A DNA stretch of 64,000 nucleotides from Halopseudomonas nanhaiensis (GTDB taxonomy: Bacteria > Pseudomonadota > Gammaproteobacteria > Pseudomonadales > Pseudomonadaceae), in contig NZ_CP073751.1 of assembly GCF_020025155.1 (NCBI RefSeq), positions 2,855,167-2,919,166 of the forward strand. Reading direction: 5' to 3'. Of this stretch, positions 20,463 through 32,124 are shown in pieces. A program made the translations under genes and the position numbers. How positions within the stretch are numbered: position 1 is the first letter of the stretch; every line of letters starts with the position of its first letter. Below the pieces are notes generated by a model. It did no database searches. It saw only the letters and a program-made list of their open reading frames with translations, and was not told where the DNA came from.

Positions 20463-21157
20463 GACTGGACTCCTTTGGCTGAAGAAAACAACTGTCGGCT
20501 CATGAGCGGCTTATCGCCGAGATGGACGCTGAGCGCCTGGCGCATCAGCAACTTGGCCGTGCGCAATGTGGCAGGGTCATCCCAGTCATCGGCCGCTACG
20601 TTAAGCAGGGCCGTTCCGGAAAAGCCGGCACCGGGCGGCATCTCGATCCGCAACAGGCCCTGATCAGCCTGCCAGACGTAGCGCGCCTGGGGTTCGATCG
20701 GTTGACCCATTGCATCTACAGTCAAGCTGAAACCATAGCCGAGGACGTCGAGCAACTGCCACTCGAAACGGCGCAGAACCGGCTCGACAGCGGCCGAACC
20801 GCCAAGCGCCTCGAGGGCGCTCTGATAGGCGGCAAACAGAAGCGGCTGTGGATCGGCCTGGCGCAACAAGCGGACCATCAGCTCGTTGAGATACAGGCCG
20901 CTGAACAGTTGATTGCCCTGCAGCAGAACGTAGCTACCGGCGGTTTCGGCCGAGGCAAGGGTCTTGAGCTCGCCGCGCCCGGCCAGAGCAACCATCATCG
21001 GCACGAACGGTTGTGGACCGCTGCTCTTGCGCGACCCCCGCGCCCCGCGCCAGACCACCCGTTGCATGCCTTCGTGCAGCGTCAGCAGATCGACCAGTGC
21101 GCTGGTGTCCCGATAGGGCCGGCTATGCAGTACGTAGGCCGGACTGAGCGGGCGCAT
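20459..21157 (-). CDS. recO: DNA repair protein RecO
   Basis: RecO works with RecF and RecR to load RecA on SSB-coated single-stranded DNA. The 232-residue protein has an N-terminal OB-fold ([20 protein letters not shown], about residues 8-27), the motif VWRGARG, and an alpha-helical C-terminal domain with [11 protein letters not shown], typical of gammaproteobacterial RecO, which lacks the zinc cysteines of Gram-positive forms. Its start overlaps the era stop by one base, so it is coupled to era. Confidence 0.95.
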   Translation of the reverse strand: MRPLSPAYVLHSRPYRDTSALVDLLTLHEGMQRVVWRGARGSRKSSGPQPFVPMMVALAGRGELKTLASAETAGSYVLLQGNQLFSGLYLNELMVRLLRQADPQPLLFAAYQSALEALGGSAAVEPVLRRFEWQLLDVLGYGFSLTVDAMGQPIEPQARYVWQADQGLLRIEMPPGAGFSGTALLNVAADDWDDPATLRTAKLLMRQALSVHLGDKPLMSRQLFSSAKGVQS

Positions 21158-22056
21158 TACTGATCGAAACGGTAGCCCAGCGAACTGAGCGCACGCTCGT
21201 CATCGGACCAGCCTCGCTTGACCTTCACCCACAGGTTGAGCATGACCTTGCTGCCGAACAGCTTCTGCATGTCCAGCCGGGCTTCCTGGCCGATCTTCTT
21301 CATGCGGTCTCCGCCGTCCCCGATGATGATCTTCTTCTGGCCGTCACGCTCGACGAGAATCAATGCATGGATGTGCAGGATCTTGCCCTCCTGCTTGAAC
21401 TGTTCGATCTCGACCGTCACCTGATAAGGCACCTCGGCGCCGAGCTGGCGCATGACCTTTTCCCGCACCAGTTCGGCAGCCAGAAAACGCGAACTGCGGT
21501 CGGTGATCTGATCGTCGGGATAGAAATGCTCGCTTTCAGGCAGCCGCTGGGCAATGACCTTCTCCAGCTCGGCGATGTTCTGTCCGTGCAGGGCCGATAC
21601 CGGCACCACTTCGGCTTCCGGAAGCTGCTCGGTGAGCCATTCCAGGTGCGGCAGCATCTGTCGCTTGTCTTCCATGCGATCAACCTTGTTGACCACCAGT
21701 ATGACCGGACAGTTGACGTGGCGAACGCGCTCGAGCACCAGCTCGTCTTCGTCGGTCCAGCGCATGCGGTCGACCACGAACAAGACAACGTCCACGTCGC
21801 GCAGTGCCTGGCTGGCACTCTTGTTCATGAAGCGGTTCAGCGCCTTCTCGTTGTCCTTGTGCAGACCAGGGGTATCAACATAGATCGCCTGGACACCCTC
21901 CTCGGTCTTGATGCCGAGCATGGTATGGCGGGTGGTCTGCGGCTTGCGCGAGGTGATCGCGAGCTTCTGGCCGAGGATGTGATTGAGCAGGGTCGATTTG
22001 CCGACGTTCGGTCGACCGACGATGGCTACATAACCGCAACGTGTGTGTTCATTCAT
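21157..22056 (-). CDS. era: GTPase Era
   Basis: Era is a GTPase that binds the 3' end of 16S rRNA and checks 30S assembly. The 299-residue protein has G1 [12 protein letters not shown] (residues 14-25), G2 around TTRHTMLG, G3 DTPGL, G4 NKVD and a C-terminal KH RNA-binding domain with the [11 protein letters not shown] loop. It overlaps rnc by 8 bases upstream; rnc-era-recO is a classical gammaproteobacterial cluster. Confidence 0.98.
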   Translation of the reverse strand: MNEHTRCGYVAIVGRPNVGKSTLLNHILGQKLAITSRKPQTTRHTMLGIKTEEGVQAIYVDTPGLHKDNEKALNRFMNKSASQALRDVDVVLFVVDRMRWTDEDELVLERVRHVNCPVILVVNKVDRMEDKRQMLPHLEWLTEQLPEAEVVPVSALHGQNIAELEKVIAQRLPESEHFYPDDQITDRSSRFLAAELVREKVMRQLGAEVPYQVTVEIEQFKQEGKILHIHALILVERDGQKKIIIGDGGDRMKKIGQEARLDMQKLFGSKVMLNLWVKVKRGWSDDERALSSLGYRFDQ

Positions 22057-22738
22057 CGTCTTTCTCTACCCCTAGCGCGATAAGTGCCTGCTGAGCCGCT
22101 TCCTGTTCGGCGAAGCGCCGGCTGCTCCCGACCCCGAAGGTGCGCTCGGCGAGCGGTGCTATTTGACACTCCACGCGGAAAACGCGGCAGTGTGCTTCAC
22201 CACTGCTGTCGATCACTTCATAGCGAGGGAGTTCACATTGACGCGATTGCAGATATTCCTGCAGGCGGGTTTTCGGATCCTTGTTGTTGTCCACAAGGGT
22301 CAGCGTCGCGATATGCTCCTGCAGCCAGAACAGCGTGCGTTCGCGCGCCACATCCATACCGGCATCAAGGTAGATCGCACCGATGATGGCTTCTGTGGCA
22401 TCGGCCAGAATCGATTCGCGGCGGAAGCCACCGCTCTTGAGCTCGCCGGACCCAAGCCGAAGGTAGTCACCGAGTTCGAAACCCTTTGCCAGCTCGGCCA
22501 GGGTGACACCCTTGACCAGGCGCGCGCGCAGGCGCGAGAGCTGACCTTCACGGGCCTGCGGAAAGCGTTCGAACAACGCCTCCGCGGCGACGAAGTTGAG
22601 GATGGAGTCGCCGAGGAACTCGAGGCGCTCGTTGTTGCGCCCACCCAGACTGCGGTGGGTCAGGGCCAGGATCAGCAGCTCCTGGTCCTTGAAGGTGTAG
22701 CCAATCTTGCGTTCCAGTCGGTCTAGCTTGTTACTCAC
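22049..22738 (-). CDS. rnc: Ribonuclease III
   Basis: RNase III cuts double-stranded RNA in rRNA precursors and regulatory RNAs. The 229-residue protein has the signature [14 protein letters not shown] (about residues 34-47) with the catalytic acidic residues, the second acidic site in [16 protein letters not shown], and a C-terminal double-stranded RNA-binding domain ([12 protein letters not shown] onward). It overlaps the DUF4845 gene by 4 bases upstream and era by 8 bases downstream. Confidence 0.98.
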   Translation of the reverse strand: MSNKLDRLERKIGYTFKDQELLILALTHRSLGGRNNERLEFLGDSILNFVAAEALFERFPQAREGQLSRLRARLVKGVTLAELAKGFELGDYLRLGSGELKSGGFRRESILADATEAIIGAIYLDAGMDVARERTLFWLQEHIATLTLVDNNKDPKTRLQEYLQSRQCELPRYEVIDSSGEAHCRVFRVECQIAPLAERTFGVGSSRRFAEQEAAQQALIALGVEKDDE

Positions 22739-23112
22739 TTGATGGGTCTGACGATATGGGTTTCATCGAAATGGATCAGCAGATCCACGGTCTGGAGCAG
22801 CGGCGTGCGTACCTCGTACTGAATGACTGCAGTGTAGGTGTCGGTGCCACTTGATGTCAGCTTTACCGCCTCATCGGCCTTGATGTCGCGGATGCCGTTG
22901 ATATTCATGCCCTTGCTGATATACGACTGATACTCGCGCAGGGAATTGATCTTCACTGTCGGGTCTTCGTTGGGCGCGAGCACGATCTTGCGCAGGGCGA
23001 AGTGATCCATGTAGATCGGAATGACCTTCATCGCGACAACAAGCGCGAAGACGATCAGTGTGATGACGGCCAGCCAGCCGAAAAAAGACATGCCCTTCTG
23101 GGAGTGGCGCAT
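22735..23112 (-). CDS. DUF4845 small membrane protein
   Basis: The 125-residue protein has one N-terminal membrane helix (about residues 10-29, [19 protein letters not shown]) after a short basic segment, then a soluble, probably periplasmic domain. A DUF4845 gene between lepB and rnc is common in gamma- and betaproteobacteria. The function is not known to me. The start resembles a type IV pilin-like leader only loosely (short, basic, then hydrophobic) and lacks a clear prepilin Gly-Phe/Glu pattern. It overlaps rnc by 4 bases and follows lepB by 52 bases. Confidence 0.88.
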   Translation of the reverse strand: MRHSQKGMSFFGWLAVITLIVFALVVAMKVIPIYMDHFALRKIVLAPNEDPTVKINSLREYQSYISKGMNINGIRDIKADEAVKLTSSGTDTYTAVIQYEVRTPLLQTVDLLIHFDETHIVRPIK

Positions 23113-23164
23113 GGGTACCTCGTGACATCCGTTGTTGGTGTAATTCCTGCTGCCACCGGCCCGA

Positions 23165-24043
23165 TCAGTGAATCAGGGCGATACTCGAGAAACTCGGCAG
23201 GTTGCTCAGCTTGGGTTCCGGCCAGTGCATCCAGACGGCGAAGGCCTTGCCGACAATATAAGTGTCCGGAACCATTCCCCACAACTCCCGCGGCATCTGA
23301 TCCGACTGCCAGTAACGGCTGTCGTTGGAATTGTCGCGGTTGTCGCCGATCATGAAGTAATGGCCCTCGGGCACAACCCACTCCTGCGGCCGCGCCGGCT
23401 GAGACAGACGCTTGTGGCGAATCTGATGGGTGGCGTCGGCAAGATACTCTTCGTAGATGTCGACCTTTGCCAGGGCCTGGAGCGGATGGCCCGGCGGTAC
23501 TTCATCATCCGGTTCGGTACGTACGAGATCACGCTCGACCCGTTCGCCATTGACGAACAGCTGCTTGTCGGCGTAGCGGACGTGATCCCCCGGCAGACCG
23601 ATCACACGCTTGATGTAGTTGATGCGCGGCTCGTTGGGATAGCGGAACACCATGACATCGCCGCGCTGCGGATCACCGATGTCGAGTACCTTGGTGTCGA
23701 CTACCGGGAGACGGATACCGTAGGCAAACTTGTTCACCAGGATGAAATCACCAACCTCGAGGGTGGGTTTCATCGATCCGGACGGGATCTGAAACGGCTC
23801 GACGAGAAACGAGCGCAGGATCAGGACCACCGCGAGCACCGGGAAGAACGATTTGCCGTACTCGACCAGCAACGGCTCCTTGTCCAGCCGTTCCAGGGTC
23901 TGCGGATCAGGCGTGGAAACCTGAGCCTGATAGGCTGCTATCACGCGCCGACGACGGGGCGCCAGCCAGACCAGATCGATCAGCGCCAACAGCCCGGCAA
24001 CCGCGACGGCGATCACCAGAATCAGGGGAAAGTTGATATGCAT
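23165..24043 (-). CDS. lepB: Signal peptidase I
   Basis: LepB removes signal peptides from proteins exported by Sec and Tat. The 292-residue protein has two N-terminal membrane segments (about residues 5-27 and 62-80) and a periplasmic catalytic domain with nucleophile Ser90 in PSGSMKPTL, general base Lys145 in YIKRVIGLPGD, and the conserved MIGDNRDNSNDSR box. The start follows the lepA stop by 14 bases. The lepA-lepB-rnc-era order is typical of gammaproteobacteria. Confidence 0.98.
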   Translation of the reverse strand: MHINFPLILVIAVAVAGLLALIDLVWLAPRRRRVIAAYQAQVSTPDPQTLERLDKEPLLVEYGKSFFPVLAVVLILRSFLVEPFQIPSGSMKPTLEVGDFILVNKFAYGIRLPVVDTKVLDIGDPQRGDVMVFRYPNEPRINYIKRVIGLPGDHVRYADKQLFVNGERVERDLVRTEPDDEVPPGHPLQALAKVDIYEEYLADATHQIRHKRLSQPARPQEWVVPEGHYFMIGDNRDNSNDSRYWQSDQMPRELWGMVPDTYIVGKAFAVWMHWPEPKLSNLPSFSSIALIH

Positions 24044-24057
24044 CTGGCTGCACCGTC

Positions 24058-25857
<1,800 letters not shown>

Positions 25858-26018
25858 AGCAAGGATCTTCCAGACAAGGGGTGCCAGGCATGGCGATGGC
25901 GGGGAGCTTCCCCGAAAACAGCCCGCGAGTGTACCCGATTGCATCAGGCCTTGCTATCGCCAGGCCGGGCGGAAACGGCCAACCCGACGAGTCAAGGGAA
26001 CGCGGAACACCAATGAAA

Positions 26019-26053
26019 ACGGCGCCCCGACGAGCAACTCGCGGGGGCGCCGT
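26019..26053 (-). terminator. Rho-independent terminator after mucD
   Basis: A 10-bp perfect GC-rich stem (26019-26028 with 26044-26053, ACGGCGCCCC and its complement) is followed on the minus strand by TTTTCATT. It lies 18 bases beyond the mucD stop and closes the algU-mucABCD operon before lepA. Confidence 0.85.
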
Positions 26054-26070
26054 GTGCAACATCTGCGGTC

Positions 26071-27531
26071 TTACTGACCGAGACGGAAGGTGATGTAACT
26101 GGCCCGACCCTGGCGCACCACGCGCATCGAGATCGAGCGATTCGACGGTAGATCCTTCACCACCTGCTGGAACGTCTTGACGGTGTCGATGCGCTCGTTG
26201 TCCAGATTGGTAATGACGTCACCCGGCCGCAAGCCGACCATGGCTCCCGGGCCCTGACGGACCTCAGCTACCATGACGCCTTCCTGCACGTCCAGATTCT
26301 GTTTCTGCTCGGCAGTCAGATCACGTACGACTACACCCAACCGGTTATCCGCAGCAGAGGAACCCGACTGGGGCTGACTGCCCGGCATAGCCGCCTGATC
26401 TTCCTCCGGCAACGCTCCGATCTTCATTTCCAGCTTCTGCCGCTCCTTGTCGCGCATCACGGTGACGGTCGCCGTCTCGCCCGGACGGACGCGCCCGACT
26501 GCATGCGGGAGGTCGGATGACATGACGATCTCCTCGTCATTGAATGACAGGATGACGTCACCCACCTGCAGACCGCCTTCATCACCGGGTCCACCCGGCA
26601 TGACCTGAGCGACCAGTGCACCGGCCGGCTTCGGCAAACCGAAGGATTCGGCCAGATCCTTGTTTACTTCCTGAATCACCACACCAAGCCAGCCGCGGCG
26701 AACCGTGCCATCGCGCTTGAGCTGCTCGACCACGTCCATGGCGACATCAACCGGAATCGAGAACGACAGACCCATGAACCCGCCGGAACGCGTAAAAATC
26801 TGCGAATTGATACCTACCACCTCACCATCGAGATTGAACAGCGGACCGCCGGAGTTACCCGGGTTGATCGCTACATCGGTCTGGATGAACGGGACATAAC
26901 TTTCGTTGGGCAGCGCACGCCCCTTGGCGCTGACGATGCCAGCGGTGACGGAATGATCGAAGCCAAAGGGCGAGCCGATCGCAACCACCCACTCGCCGGC
27001 TTTCAGGTCAGCAGAGCGGCCCATCCGTACCACGGGGAGATCCTCGCCTGCCTCGATTTTCAGCAACGCCAGATCGGAACGCGGATCGGCACCTATGAGC
27101 TCGGCAGACAATTCACGACGGTCAGTGAGGCGTACGAATATCTCATCGGCACCGGCCACCACGTGATTGTTGGTCAGAACGTAACCATCAGCGGAGATGA
27201 TGAAGCCCGAGCCCAGTGACTGGGCCTGTCGCTGGGGAGCCTGGCCCTGGGGAAATCCGCGCTCGAAGAATTCGCGAAAGATCGGCGGCAGCCCTTCGAG
27301 ATCCGGCATGCCAGGCTGCATGCCCGGCCCGCCCTGCATGCCGGCCGCACGCGGATCGGCATTCTGCCGAGTACTGATGTTGACCACCGCCGGCGAAGCC
27401 TCTTCGACCAGTTCGGTGAAATCGGGCAGGCTTCGCGCGGTGGCAGCGGTCTGCCACGACAGCAGAACTGCGCCGACAAGCGCAACGAACCAGCTATGCA
27501 CGGGATACGTGGACACAGGAACTACCCCCAT
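26071..27531 (-). CDS. mucD: Periplasmic serine protease MucD (DegP/HtrA family)
   Basis: MucD is a periplasmic protease and chaperone that clears misfolded envelope proteins and dampens AlgU activation. From the chosen start it has 486 residues: a signal peptide (about 1-34, ending near TATARS), a trypsin-like domain with His123 (NNHVV), Asp153 (PRSDLALLKIE) and Ser227 (NPGNSGGP), then two PDZ domains. The in-frame ATG at 27531 is used, but a GTG at 27516, preceded by GGGGG at good spacing, would give a tidier signal peptide and may be the true start. The long upstream extension to 27855 overlaps mucC and is rejected. A terminator follows. Confidence 0.95.
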   Translation of the reverse strand: MGVVPVSTYPVHSWFVALVGAVLLSWQTAATARSLPDFTELVEEASPAVVNISTRQNADPRAAGMQGGPGMQPGMPDLEGLPPIFREFFERGFPQGQAPQRQAQSLGSGFIISADGYVLTNNHVVAGADEIFVRLTDRRELSAELIGADPRSDLALLKIEAGEDLPVVRMGRSADLKAGEWVVAIGSPFGFDHSVTAGIVSAKGRALPNESYVPFIQTDVAINPGNSGGPLFNLDGEVVGINSQIFTRSGGFMGLSFSIPVDVAMDVVEQLKRDGTVRRGWLGVVIQEVNKDLAESFGLPKPAGALVAQVMPGGPGDEGGLQVGDVILSFNDEEIVMSSDLPHAVGRVRPGETATVTVMRDKERQKLEMKIGALPEEDQAAMPGSQPQSGSSAADNRLGVVVRDLTAEQKQNLDVQEGVMVAEVRQGPGAMVGLRPGDVITNLDNERIDTVKTFQQVVKDLPSNRSISMRVVRQGRASYITFRLGQ

Positions 27532-27577
27532 ATGGCAAAAGAAACTCGACGGATTGTCAGACAATTCGGACTGTCGA

Positions 27578-28039
27578 TCAACCGCCTGTCGGAAAGGCGA
27601 CATTACTGGTAAGCGTACGCAGCAGCCGCGGCTGGAAATGCGGGTCTGCCGCATGCCGGCGGGCGTGCCAGCGGACCAGTGCGAGCCCTGCAACGAGCCC
27701 GATAGTCGATGCAGCGATGATTGCCGGCTCGGCGAACCCGAGGGCCTGTGCAACGAGGGCGAAGAGGAAGAGTACACCGAGCGGAGCCAGATATACCCAC
27801 ATCGAGCCCACCACCACGGCATGCTTCGGTATGCCAATGATGACCTCGTCACCAACCTCGTGGAAGCTGTCCGAGAGCACCCGCACGAATCCGGGCTTGG
27901 AGCCGGAGCCGAGCTTGCTCAGCAGGGCCTGACCGCAGCCCGCACGCGCCTGGCAGCTGCCGCAGGTGCTGCGCCTTACCGTCTCGACCCATACGGCGCC
28001 CGATTCCACGCCCAGAACCCTGCCCTGTTCTTCGATCAT
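27578..28039 (-). CDS. mucC: MucC / RseC family membrane protein
   Basis: The 153-residue protein is the RseC homologue of the algU operon. An N-terminal cytoplasmic segment carries a Cys cluster (STCGSCQARAGCGQ, about residues 23-36) and is followed by two membrane helices (about residues 72-118). RseC family members are linked to SoxR reduction and to sigma-E control, and MucC has a minor effect on AlgU activity in P. aeruginosa. It starts one base inside the mucB stop (ATGA-type coupling) and precedes mucD by 46 bases. Confidence 0.93.
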   Translation of the reverse strand: MIEEQGRVLGVESGAVWVETVRRSTCGSCQARAGCGQALLSKLGSGSKPGFVRVLSDSFHEVGDEVIIGIPKHAVVVGSMWVYLAPLGVLFLFALVAQALGFAEPAIIAASTIGLVAGLALVRWHARRHAADPHFQPRLLRTLTSNVAFPTGG

Positions 28040-28992
28040 TACTGCACATCACCTTGCATGGGCAGCAGCGAGGCTACGATACGCTCAGCTGTAGCGGCCG
28101 GAATCTCGCCCACCAACGTGGCCAGGTAGGTCCCATTCGGCATGGCCAACCTTCGGCTGATCGCTACGGTAGGACCAAGCTGCGCGCGAACATCTTCGGC
28201 GCGACGCGCTTCACCGAGTTCTTCGATGAACAGGCTGAAGCGGGTAAGCCCGTCTGTATAGGTGCGACTAAGAGATACTGAAGGCATGTCATCAAGCTGC
28301 TCTGCAGACTCGGATCTTACCTTGAAACCCTGAGGCAACCAGGCCGGGCGCCACTGGTCGTCCGTTGCGGCTATACGCGCCGGAGCCGGCTGGACCGCAG
28401 GACATTCAGTTATCGTCTCGAGCTGCTCGGGTGACATTTCCCCGATTTCTACCGCAGCGAACTGGAAGCGTTCGAGCAAGGTACCCCGATCGTCGATCAT
28501 CAGCGACTTGAGCAACAGGCCGGTTTTGGAATCAACGTAGAGTTCGTACGCGTAACGGTGCGCATCGTGCGGAGTGACCGTCAATACGGTGACCGGTCTG
28601 GCCGAGACGCGGGTAGAACCGACCACACTGGTGTTGTAGGAGTCGGCCAGCAGTTTGAGCTCGTCAACAGGCTGTGACGCTTCGTGCGGATTGAGACCTG
28701 TACCAGCGGTGCTGGAGCAGACCAGACGACCATCGCGACGCAACCACTCCTGTATCGGACCATCGGATTGAATCAGGCGCTCGGTGACGGCGCCGTCACT
28801 CGCACTACGCCATATCTGATGGGTAGTGAAGCTACCAGAGCGCTCATACACGAAGGCGCCGTGGAAGCTGAGCTCCCCCGACGCCTCGGTCATCTTCTCC
28901 AACCAGTCCTGCGCTTCGTCCGCCGATACCGTAAAAGGTACCAGGCAGCATGCCAAACCAGCCCAGCGCAGTGCTTCCCTGTTTCCTGGCAC
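28039..28992 (-). CDS. mucB: Sigma factor AlgU regulatory protein MucB (RseB family)
   Basis: MucB binds the periplasmic part of MucA and shields it from AlgW protease; lipid-type signals release it. The 317-residue length matches P. aeruginosa MucB. An N-terminal signal peptide (residues 1-24, ending TVSA) is followed by the LolA-like large domain (QDWLEKMTEASGELSFHGAFVYERSG) and the smaller C-terminal domain with PQGFKVRS. It lies 17 bases after mucA and overlaps mucC by one base. Confidence 0.96.
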   Translation of the reverse strand: MPGNREALRWAGLACCLVPFTVSADEAQDWLEKMTEASGELSFHGAFVYERSGSFTTHQIWRSASDGAVTERLIQSDGPIQEWLRRDGRLVCSSTAGTGLNPHEASQPVDELKLLADSYNTSVVGSTRVSARPVTVLTVTPHDAHRYAYELYVDSKTGLLLKSLMIDDRGTLLERFQFAAVEIGEMSPEQLETITECPAVQPAPARIAATDDQWRPAWLPQGFKVRSESAEQLDDMPSVSLSRTYTDGLTRFSLFIEELGEARRAEDVRAQLGPTVAISRRLAMPNGTYLATLVGEIPAATAERIVASLLPMQGDVQ

Positions 28993-29009
28993 CGTTAGTC
29001 GCCCTCCGG

Positions 29010-29612
29010 TTACTGGTCGTCCAGGCTCGCAGCACGAGCTTGCGGCACCAGTTGCGGAGCGGGTGATTGAGCACCGTTCTCGGCATGCTTGCGCAGATAC
29101 TCACCGATGCGCTGTTCCTGCCATGCAGGTGCAGCCGGAGTAGCTTGAGCGTCAGCGGAAGACTGGAAGCCCGCGAGCACGGCCGTGCCTGGCTGCGGCG
29201 CCACAGCCGGCGCCTGCGCCTGCTCGATCGCTGCCGGAGCTGAACGCTCGGCCAGAGCCGGTGACTCACCCGGTACGGGTCCCTGGTTGACCATGCGCAC
29301 ACCGACGAGCACGGCAACAGTGACCGACGCGGCGACTGCGACCTTGCCCAGAGTATGCCAGGCAGCAGAGAACTTGGCCGAAGCACGTGGTGCCGGCTCG
29401 TTGGCCAGGGCCGCAGCGATACCCGCGGACAGGTCAACCTTCGGCTGCCAGGGTTCCTTGTGCATAACAGCTCTGGCGAGCTGATACCGATCCCAGGTCC
29501 CACGAACCGCAGGGTCCTGATCGGTGGCCTGGAGCACGCGCCGGATTTCCAACTGCTCGGCTTCGCCGTCCATGAGCGCGGAGATAGACTCCTGCAAGGA
29601 TTCGCTTCTCAT
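29010..29612 (-). CDS. mucA: Anti-sigma factor MucA
   Basis: MucA is the inner-membrane anti-sigma factor that holds AlgU. The 200-residue protein has an N-terminal cytoplasmic sigma-binding domain (LQESISALMDGEAEQLEIRR, then RGTWDRYQLARAVMH), one membrane helix (about residues 89-107) and a periplasmic tail with WQEQRIGEYLRKH ending in AASLDDQ. It is about six residues longer than the 194 of P. aeruginosa MucA, mostly in the Pro/Ala-rich periplasmic linker. No truncating mutation of the mucA22 kind is seen, so the regulator looks intact. Confidence 0.96.
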   Translation of the reverse strand: MRSESLQESISALMDGEAEQLEIRRVLQATDQDPAVRGTWDRYQLARAVMHKEPWQPKVDLSAGIAAALANEPAPRASAKFSAAWHTLGKVAVAASVTVAVLVGVRMVNQGPVPGESPALAERSAPAAIEQAQAPAVAPQPGTAVLAGFQSSADAQATPAAPAWQEQRIGEYLRKHAENGAQSPAPQLVPQARAASLDDQ

Positions 29613-29670
29613 TGGTGTACCTCTGCTAAAGACCCCAGGGGGCTTGGTGCGATTAACCCTTTAAGCCTGC

Positions 29671-30246
29671 TCACGCTTCGAGCAACGGTTTGAGGGCTTT
29701 GTCGATCGCTTCACGTGCTCGGAAAATCCGTGACCTGACGGTCCCGACCGGACATTCCATCACCGAAGCAATATCCTCGTAGCTCAGACCTTCGAATTCG
29801 CGCAAGGTCAGCGCTGTTCTCAAATCATCAGGCAACAATTGCAGCGTTCGGTTCACCACCTGCTCGATTTCATCGCGCAACATGTCGCGCTCGGGCGAAT
29901 GGATATCCTTTAGAGCACTGTCACCTTCGTAATACTCCGCATCTTCCGCAGCGATGTCCGAATCCGGCGGACGGCGTCCGCGCGCAACCAGATAGTTCTT
30001 CGCCGTGTTGATCGCGATGCGGTAGAGCCACGTATAGAACGCGCTATCACCGCGAAAGTTCGCCAAGGCACGGTATGCCTTGATGAATGCTTCTTGGGCT
30101 ACGTCCTGCGCCTCGTGATTGTCATGAACGAAACGCGTTACCAGAGCCAGAATCTTGTGCTGGTATTTCAGAACCAGCAAATCAAATGCACGTTTGTCGC
30201 CTTTTTGAACCCGTTCGACCAACTGCTGGTCCGTCTGTTCAGCCAT
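29671..30246 (-). CDS. algU: RNA polymerase sigma factor AlgU (RpoE, sigma-22)
   Basis: AlgU is the ECF sigma factor for envelope and osmotic stress and for alginate in Pseudomonas. The 191-residue protein has sigma region 2 (RAFDLLVLKYQHKILALVTRFV, then AQDVAQEAFIKAYRALANFRG) and region 4 with the helix-turn-helix LREFEGLSYEDIASVMECPVGTVRSRIFRAR. It opens the algU-mucA-mucB-mucC-mucD operon. Its own AlgU-type promoter lies 46-73 bases upstream of the start codon. Confidence 0.98.
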   Translation of the reverse strand: MAEQTDQQLVERVQKGDKRAFDLLVLKYQHKILALVTRFVHDNHEAQDVAQEAFIKAYRALANFRGDSAFYTWLYRIAINTAKNYLVARGRRPPDSDIAAEDAEYYEGDSALKDIHSPERDMLRDEIEQVVNRTLQLLPDDLRTALTLREFEGLSYEDIASVMECPVGTVRSRIFRAREAIDKALKPLLEA

Positions 30247-30291
30247 ACCTCCGCTCTCCGTGGCGTAGAGGCAACACCCATGCCTTGAAAT

Positions 30292-30319
30292 TATAGACCT
30301 GCAATGTAGCCAAAAGTTC
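30292..30319 (-). promoter_or_regulatory. AlgU-dependent promoter of algU (autoregulation)
   Basis: On the minus strand GAACTT (30314-30319) is followed after exactly 16 bases by TCTATA (30292-30297). The known AlgU/sigma-E consensus is GAACTT, 16-17 bases, TCTGA. It sits directly upstream of algU, where the P. aeruginosa autoregulated promoter lies. The rest of the 261-base algU-nadB gap contains no gene. Confidence 0.8.
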
Positions 30320-30430
30320 TCCCCTTATCAGGTTCAGCAATGAGAGCGAAGCGTTGCAGAAAAGTTCCCGCAGCGTGTCATTCTTGTTGCCGTCATCCTG
30401 CCCAACCGCGTCCAGGCAAAGCGGACGGTA

Positions 30431-30457
30431 TTGTCGCCAACTCGGCTTCTATATACT
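30431..30457 (+). promoter_or_regulatory. Candidate sigma70 promoter of nadB
   Basis: TATACT (30452-30457) matches five of six -10 bases, with TTGTCG (30431-30436) 15 bases upstream as a short-spaced -35. Transcription would begin about 45 bases before the nadB start. Confidence 0.35.
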
Positions 30458-30507
30458 ACCCCTCGCGCCGAGCCCGAACGGCCCGCGCATCGAACTTGCG
30501 GAATCAT

Positions 30508-32124
30508 ATGACGGCGAAACTGAATTACGACGTACTGGTTATCGGCAGCGGAGCGGCAGGCCTTACCCTCGCCCTGCATCTGGCCAGCGATCTGCGCGTG
30601 GCTGTGCTGAGCAAGGGCCAGCTCTCCGAAGGCTCGACCTTCTGGGCCCAGGGTGGTGTTGCCGCCGTGCTTGACGACAGCGATACCGTCGATGCCCATG
30701 TGCAGGACACGCTCGTGGCCGGGGCCGGGCTGTGCCATGAAGAGGCTGTGCGCCAGATCGTCGGCGACAGCCGCGACGCCATCGGCTGGCTGGTCGGCCA
30801 GGGCGTGCCGTTCACGCGAGAACGACGCGAAGACGGCAGCGAAACAGACGACTTCCATCTGACCCGCGAAGGTGGCCATAGCCACCGTCGAATCATCCAT
30901 GCCGCGGATGCTACTGGCGCTGCGATCTTCAACACATTGCTGCGTCGAGCTCAGGAGCATTCGAACATCGAATTGCTGCAGGACCGGGTGGCCGTAGACC
31001 TCATTACTCGCTCCAAACTAGGGCTGGATGGCGACAATCGCTGTCTGGGCGCGTATGTGTTGAACCGGCAGACCGGCAGCGTTGAAACCTTCGCTGCGCG
31101 GTTCACCGTACTCGCCACGGGTGGGGCGAGCAAGGTTTATCTGTACACCAGCAACCCGGACAGCGCATCGGGTGATGGCATCGCCATGGCCTGGCGCGCG
31201 GGTTGCCGGGTGGCCAACATGGAATTCAATCAGTTCCATCCCACCTGTCTGTACCACCCGAAGGCCAAGAGCTTTCTGGTAACCGAGGCGCTGCGCGGCG
31301 AAGGTGCAGTGCTCAAGCTTCCTGACGGCACTCGCTTCATGCCCCGCTTCGACCAGCGTGCGGAGCTTGCGCCGAGGGACATCGTGGCCCGAGCCATCGA
31401 TCATGAGATGAAACGCCTGGGCCTCGACTGCGTGTATCTCGACATCACCCACAAGCCGGCAGACTTTATTCGCAGCCATTTCCCGACGGTGTACGAACGT
31501 TGCCTGCAGTTCGGGATGGATATTACCCGCGAGGCAATACCGGTCGTCCCGGCGGCGCACTACACCTGTGGCGGCGTGATGGTCGACGAGAACGGCCACA
31601 CCGATGTGCCGGGGCTTTATGCGATCGGGGAAACCAGTTTCACCGGACTGCACGGCGCCAACCGGATGGCCAGCAACTCGCTGCTCGAGTGCATCGTGTA
31701 CGGTCGCGCAGCCAGCCGGGACATTCTGGCGAACCTCGACCAGGCGCAAAGCTCGGCAGACCTGCCGGCATGGGATGAAAGCCGCGTCACCGACTCGGAC
31801 GAGGATGTCATCATCTCGCACAACTGGGACGAGCTGCGGCGTTTCATGTGGGACTATGTGGGCATCGTACGCACAACCAAGCGATTGCAGCGCGCCAAGC
31901 ACAGGGTCGATATGCTGCTGGCGGAGATTCACGAGTTCTACAGCAACTATACGGTGACCCGGGATTTGCTGGAGCTGCGCAACCTGGCAGTGGTGGCGGA
32001 TCTGATCATCCGTTCAGCCATGCTGCGCAAGGAGAGCCGAGGATTGCACTACACGCTCGACTACCCCGCGCAGGCGGACGAACCCGTCGATACTATTCTG
32101 CAGCCGCCCAGCGCTGGCGACTGA
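30508..32124 (+). CDS. nadB: L-aspartate oxidase
   Basis: NadB oxidises aspartate to iminoaspartate with FAD, the first step of de novo NAD synthesis, and feeds NadA. From [10 protein letters not shown] at 30508 the protein has 538 residues, the length of P. aeruginosa NadB. It shows the FAD-binding [16 protein letters not shown], the [14 protein letters not shown] loop, [14 protein letters not shown] and [26 protein letters not shown]. The longer in-frame extension from 30340 would run across the intergenic promoters and is rejected. nadB opposite algU is usual in pseudomonads. Its 3' end overlaps the ygfX 3' end by 32 bases. Confidence 0.97.
   Translation: MTAKLNYDVLVIGSGAAGLTLALHLASDLRVAVLSKGQLSEGSTFWAQGGVAAVLDDSDTVDAHVQDTLVAGAGLCHEEAVRQIVGDSRDAIGWLVGQGVPFTRERREDGSETDDFHLTREGGHSHRRIIHAADATGAAIFNTLLRRAQEHSNIELLQDRVAVDLITRSKLGLDGDNRCLGAYVLNRQTGSVETFAARFTVLATGGASKVYLYTSNPDSASGDGIAMAWRAGCRVANMEFNQFHPTCLYHPKAKSFLVTEALRGEGAVLKLPDGTRFMPRFDQRAELAPRDIVARAIDHEMKRLGLDCVYLDITHKPADFIRSHFPTVYERCLQFGMDITREAIPVVPAAHYTCGGVMVDENGHTDVPGLYAIGETSFTGLHGANRMASNSLLECIVYGRAASRDILANLDQAQSSADLPAWDESRVTDSDEDVIISHNWDELRRFMWDYVGIVRTTKRLQRAKHRVDMLLAEIHEFYSNYTVTRDLLELRNLAVVADLIIRSAMLRKESRGLHYTLDYPAQADEPVDTILQPPSAGD

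Noticed and set aside
30492-30497. Second GAACTT near the nadB start
   Set aside because: No TCTGA-like -10 follows at 16-17 bases, and it lies too close to the nadB start codon.
30340-30507. N-terminal extension of NadB
   Set aside because: It would cover the intergenic promoters. Family length (538) and the FAD motif place the start at 30508.
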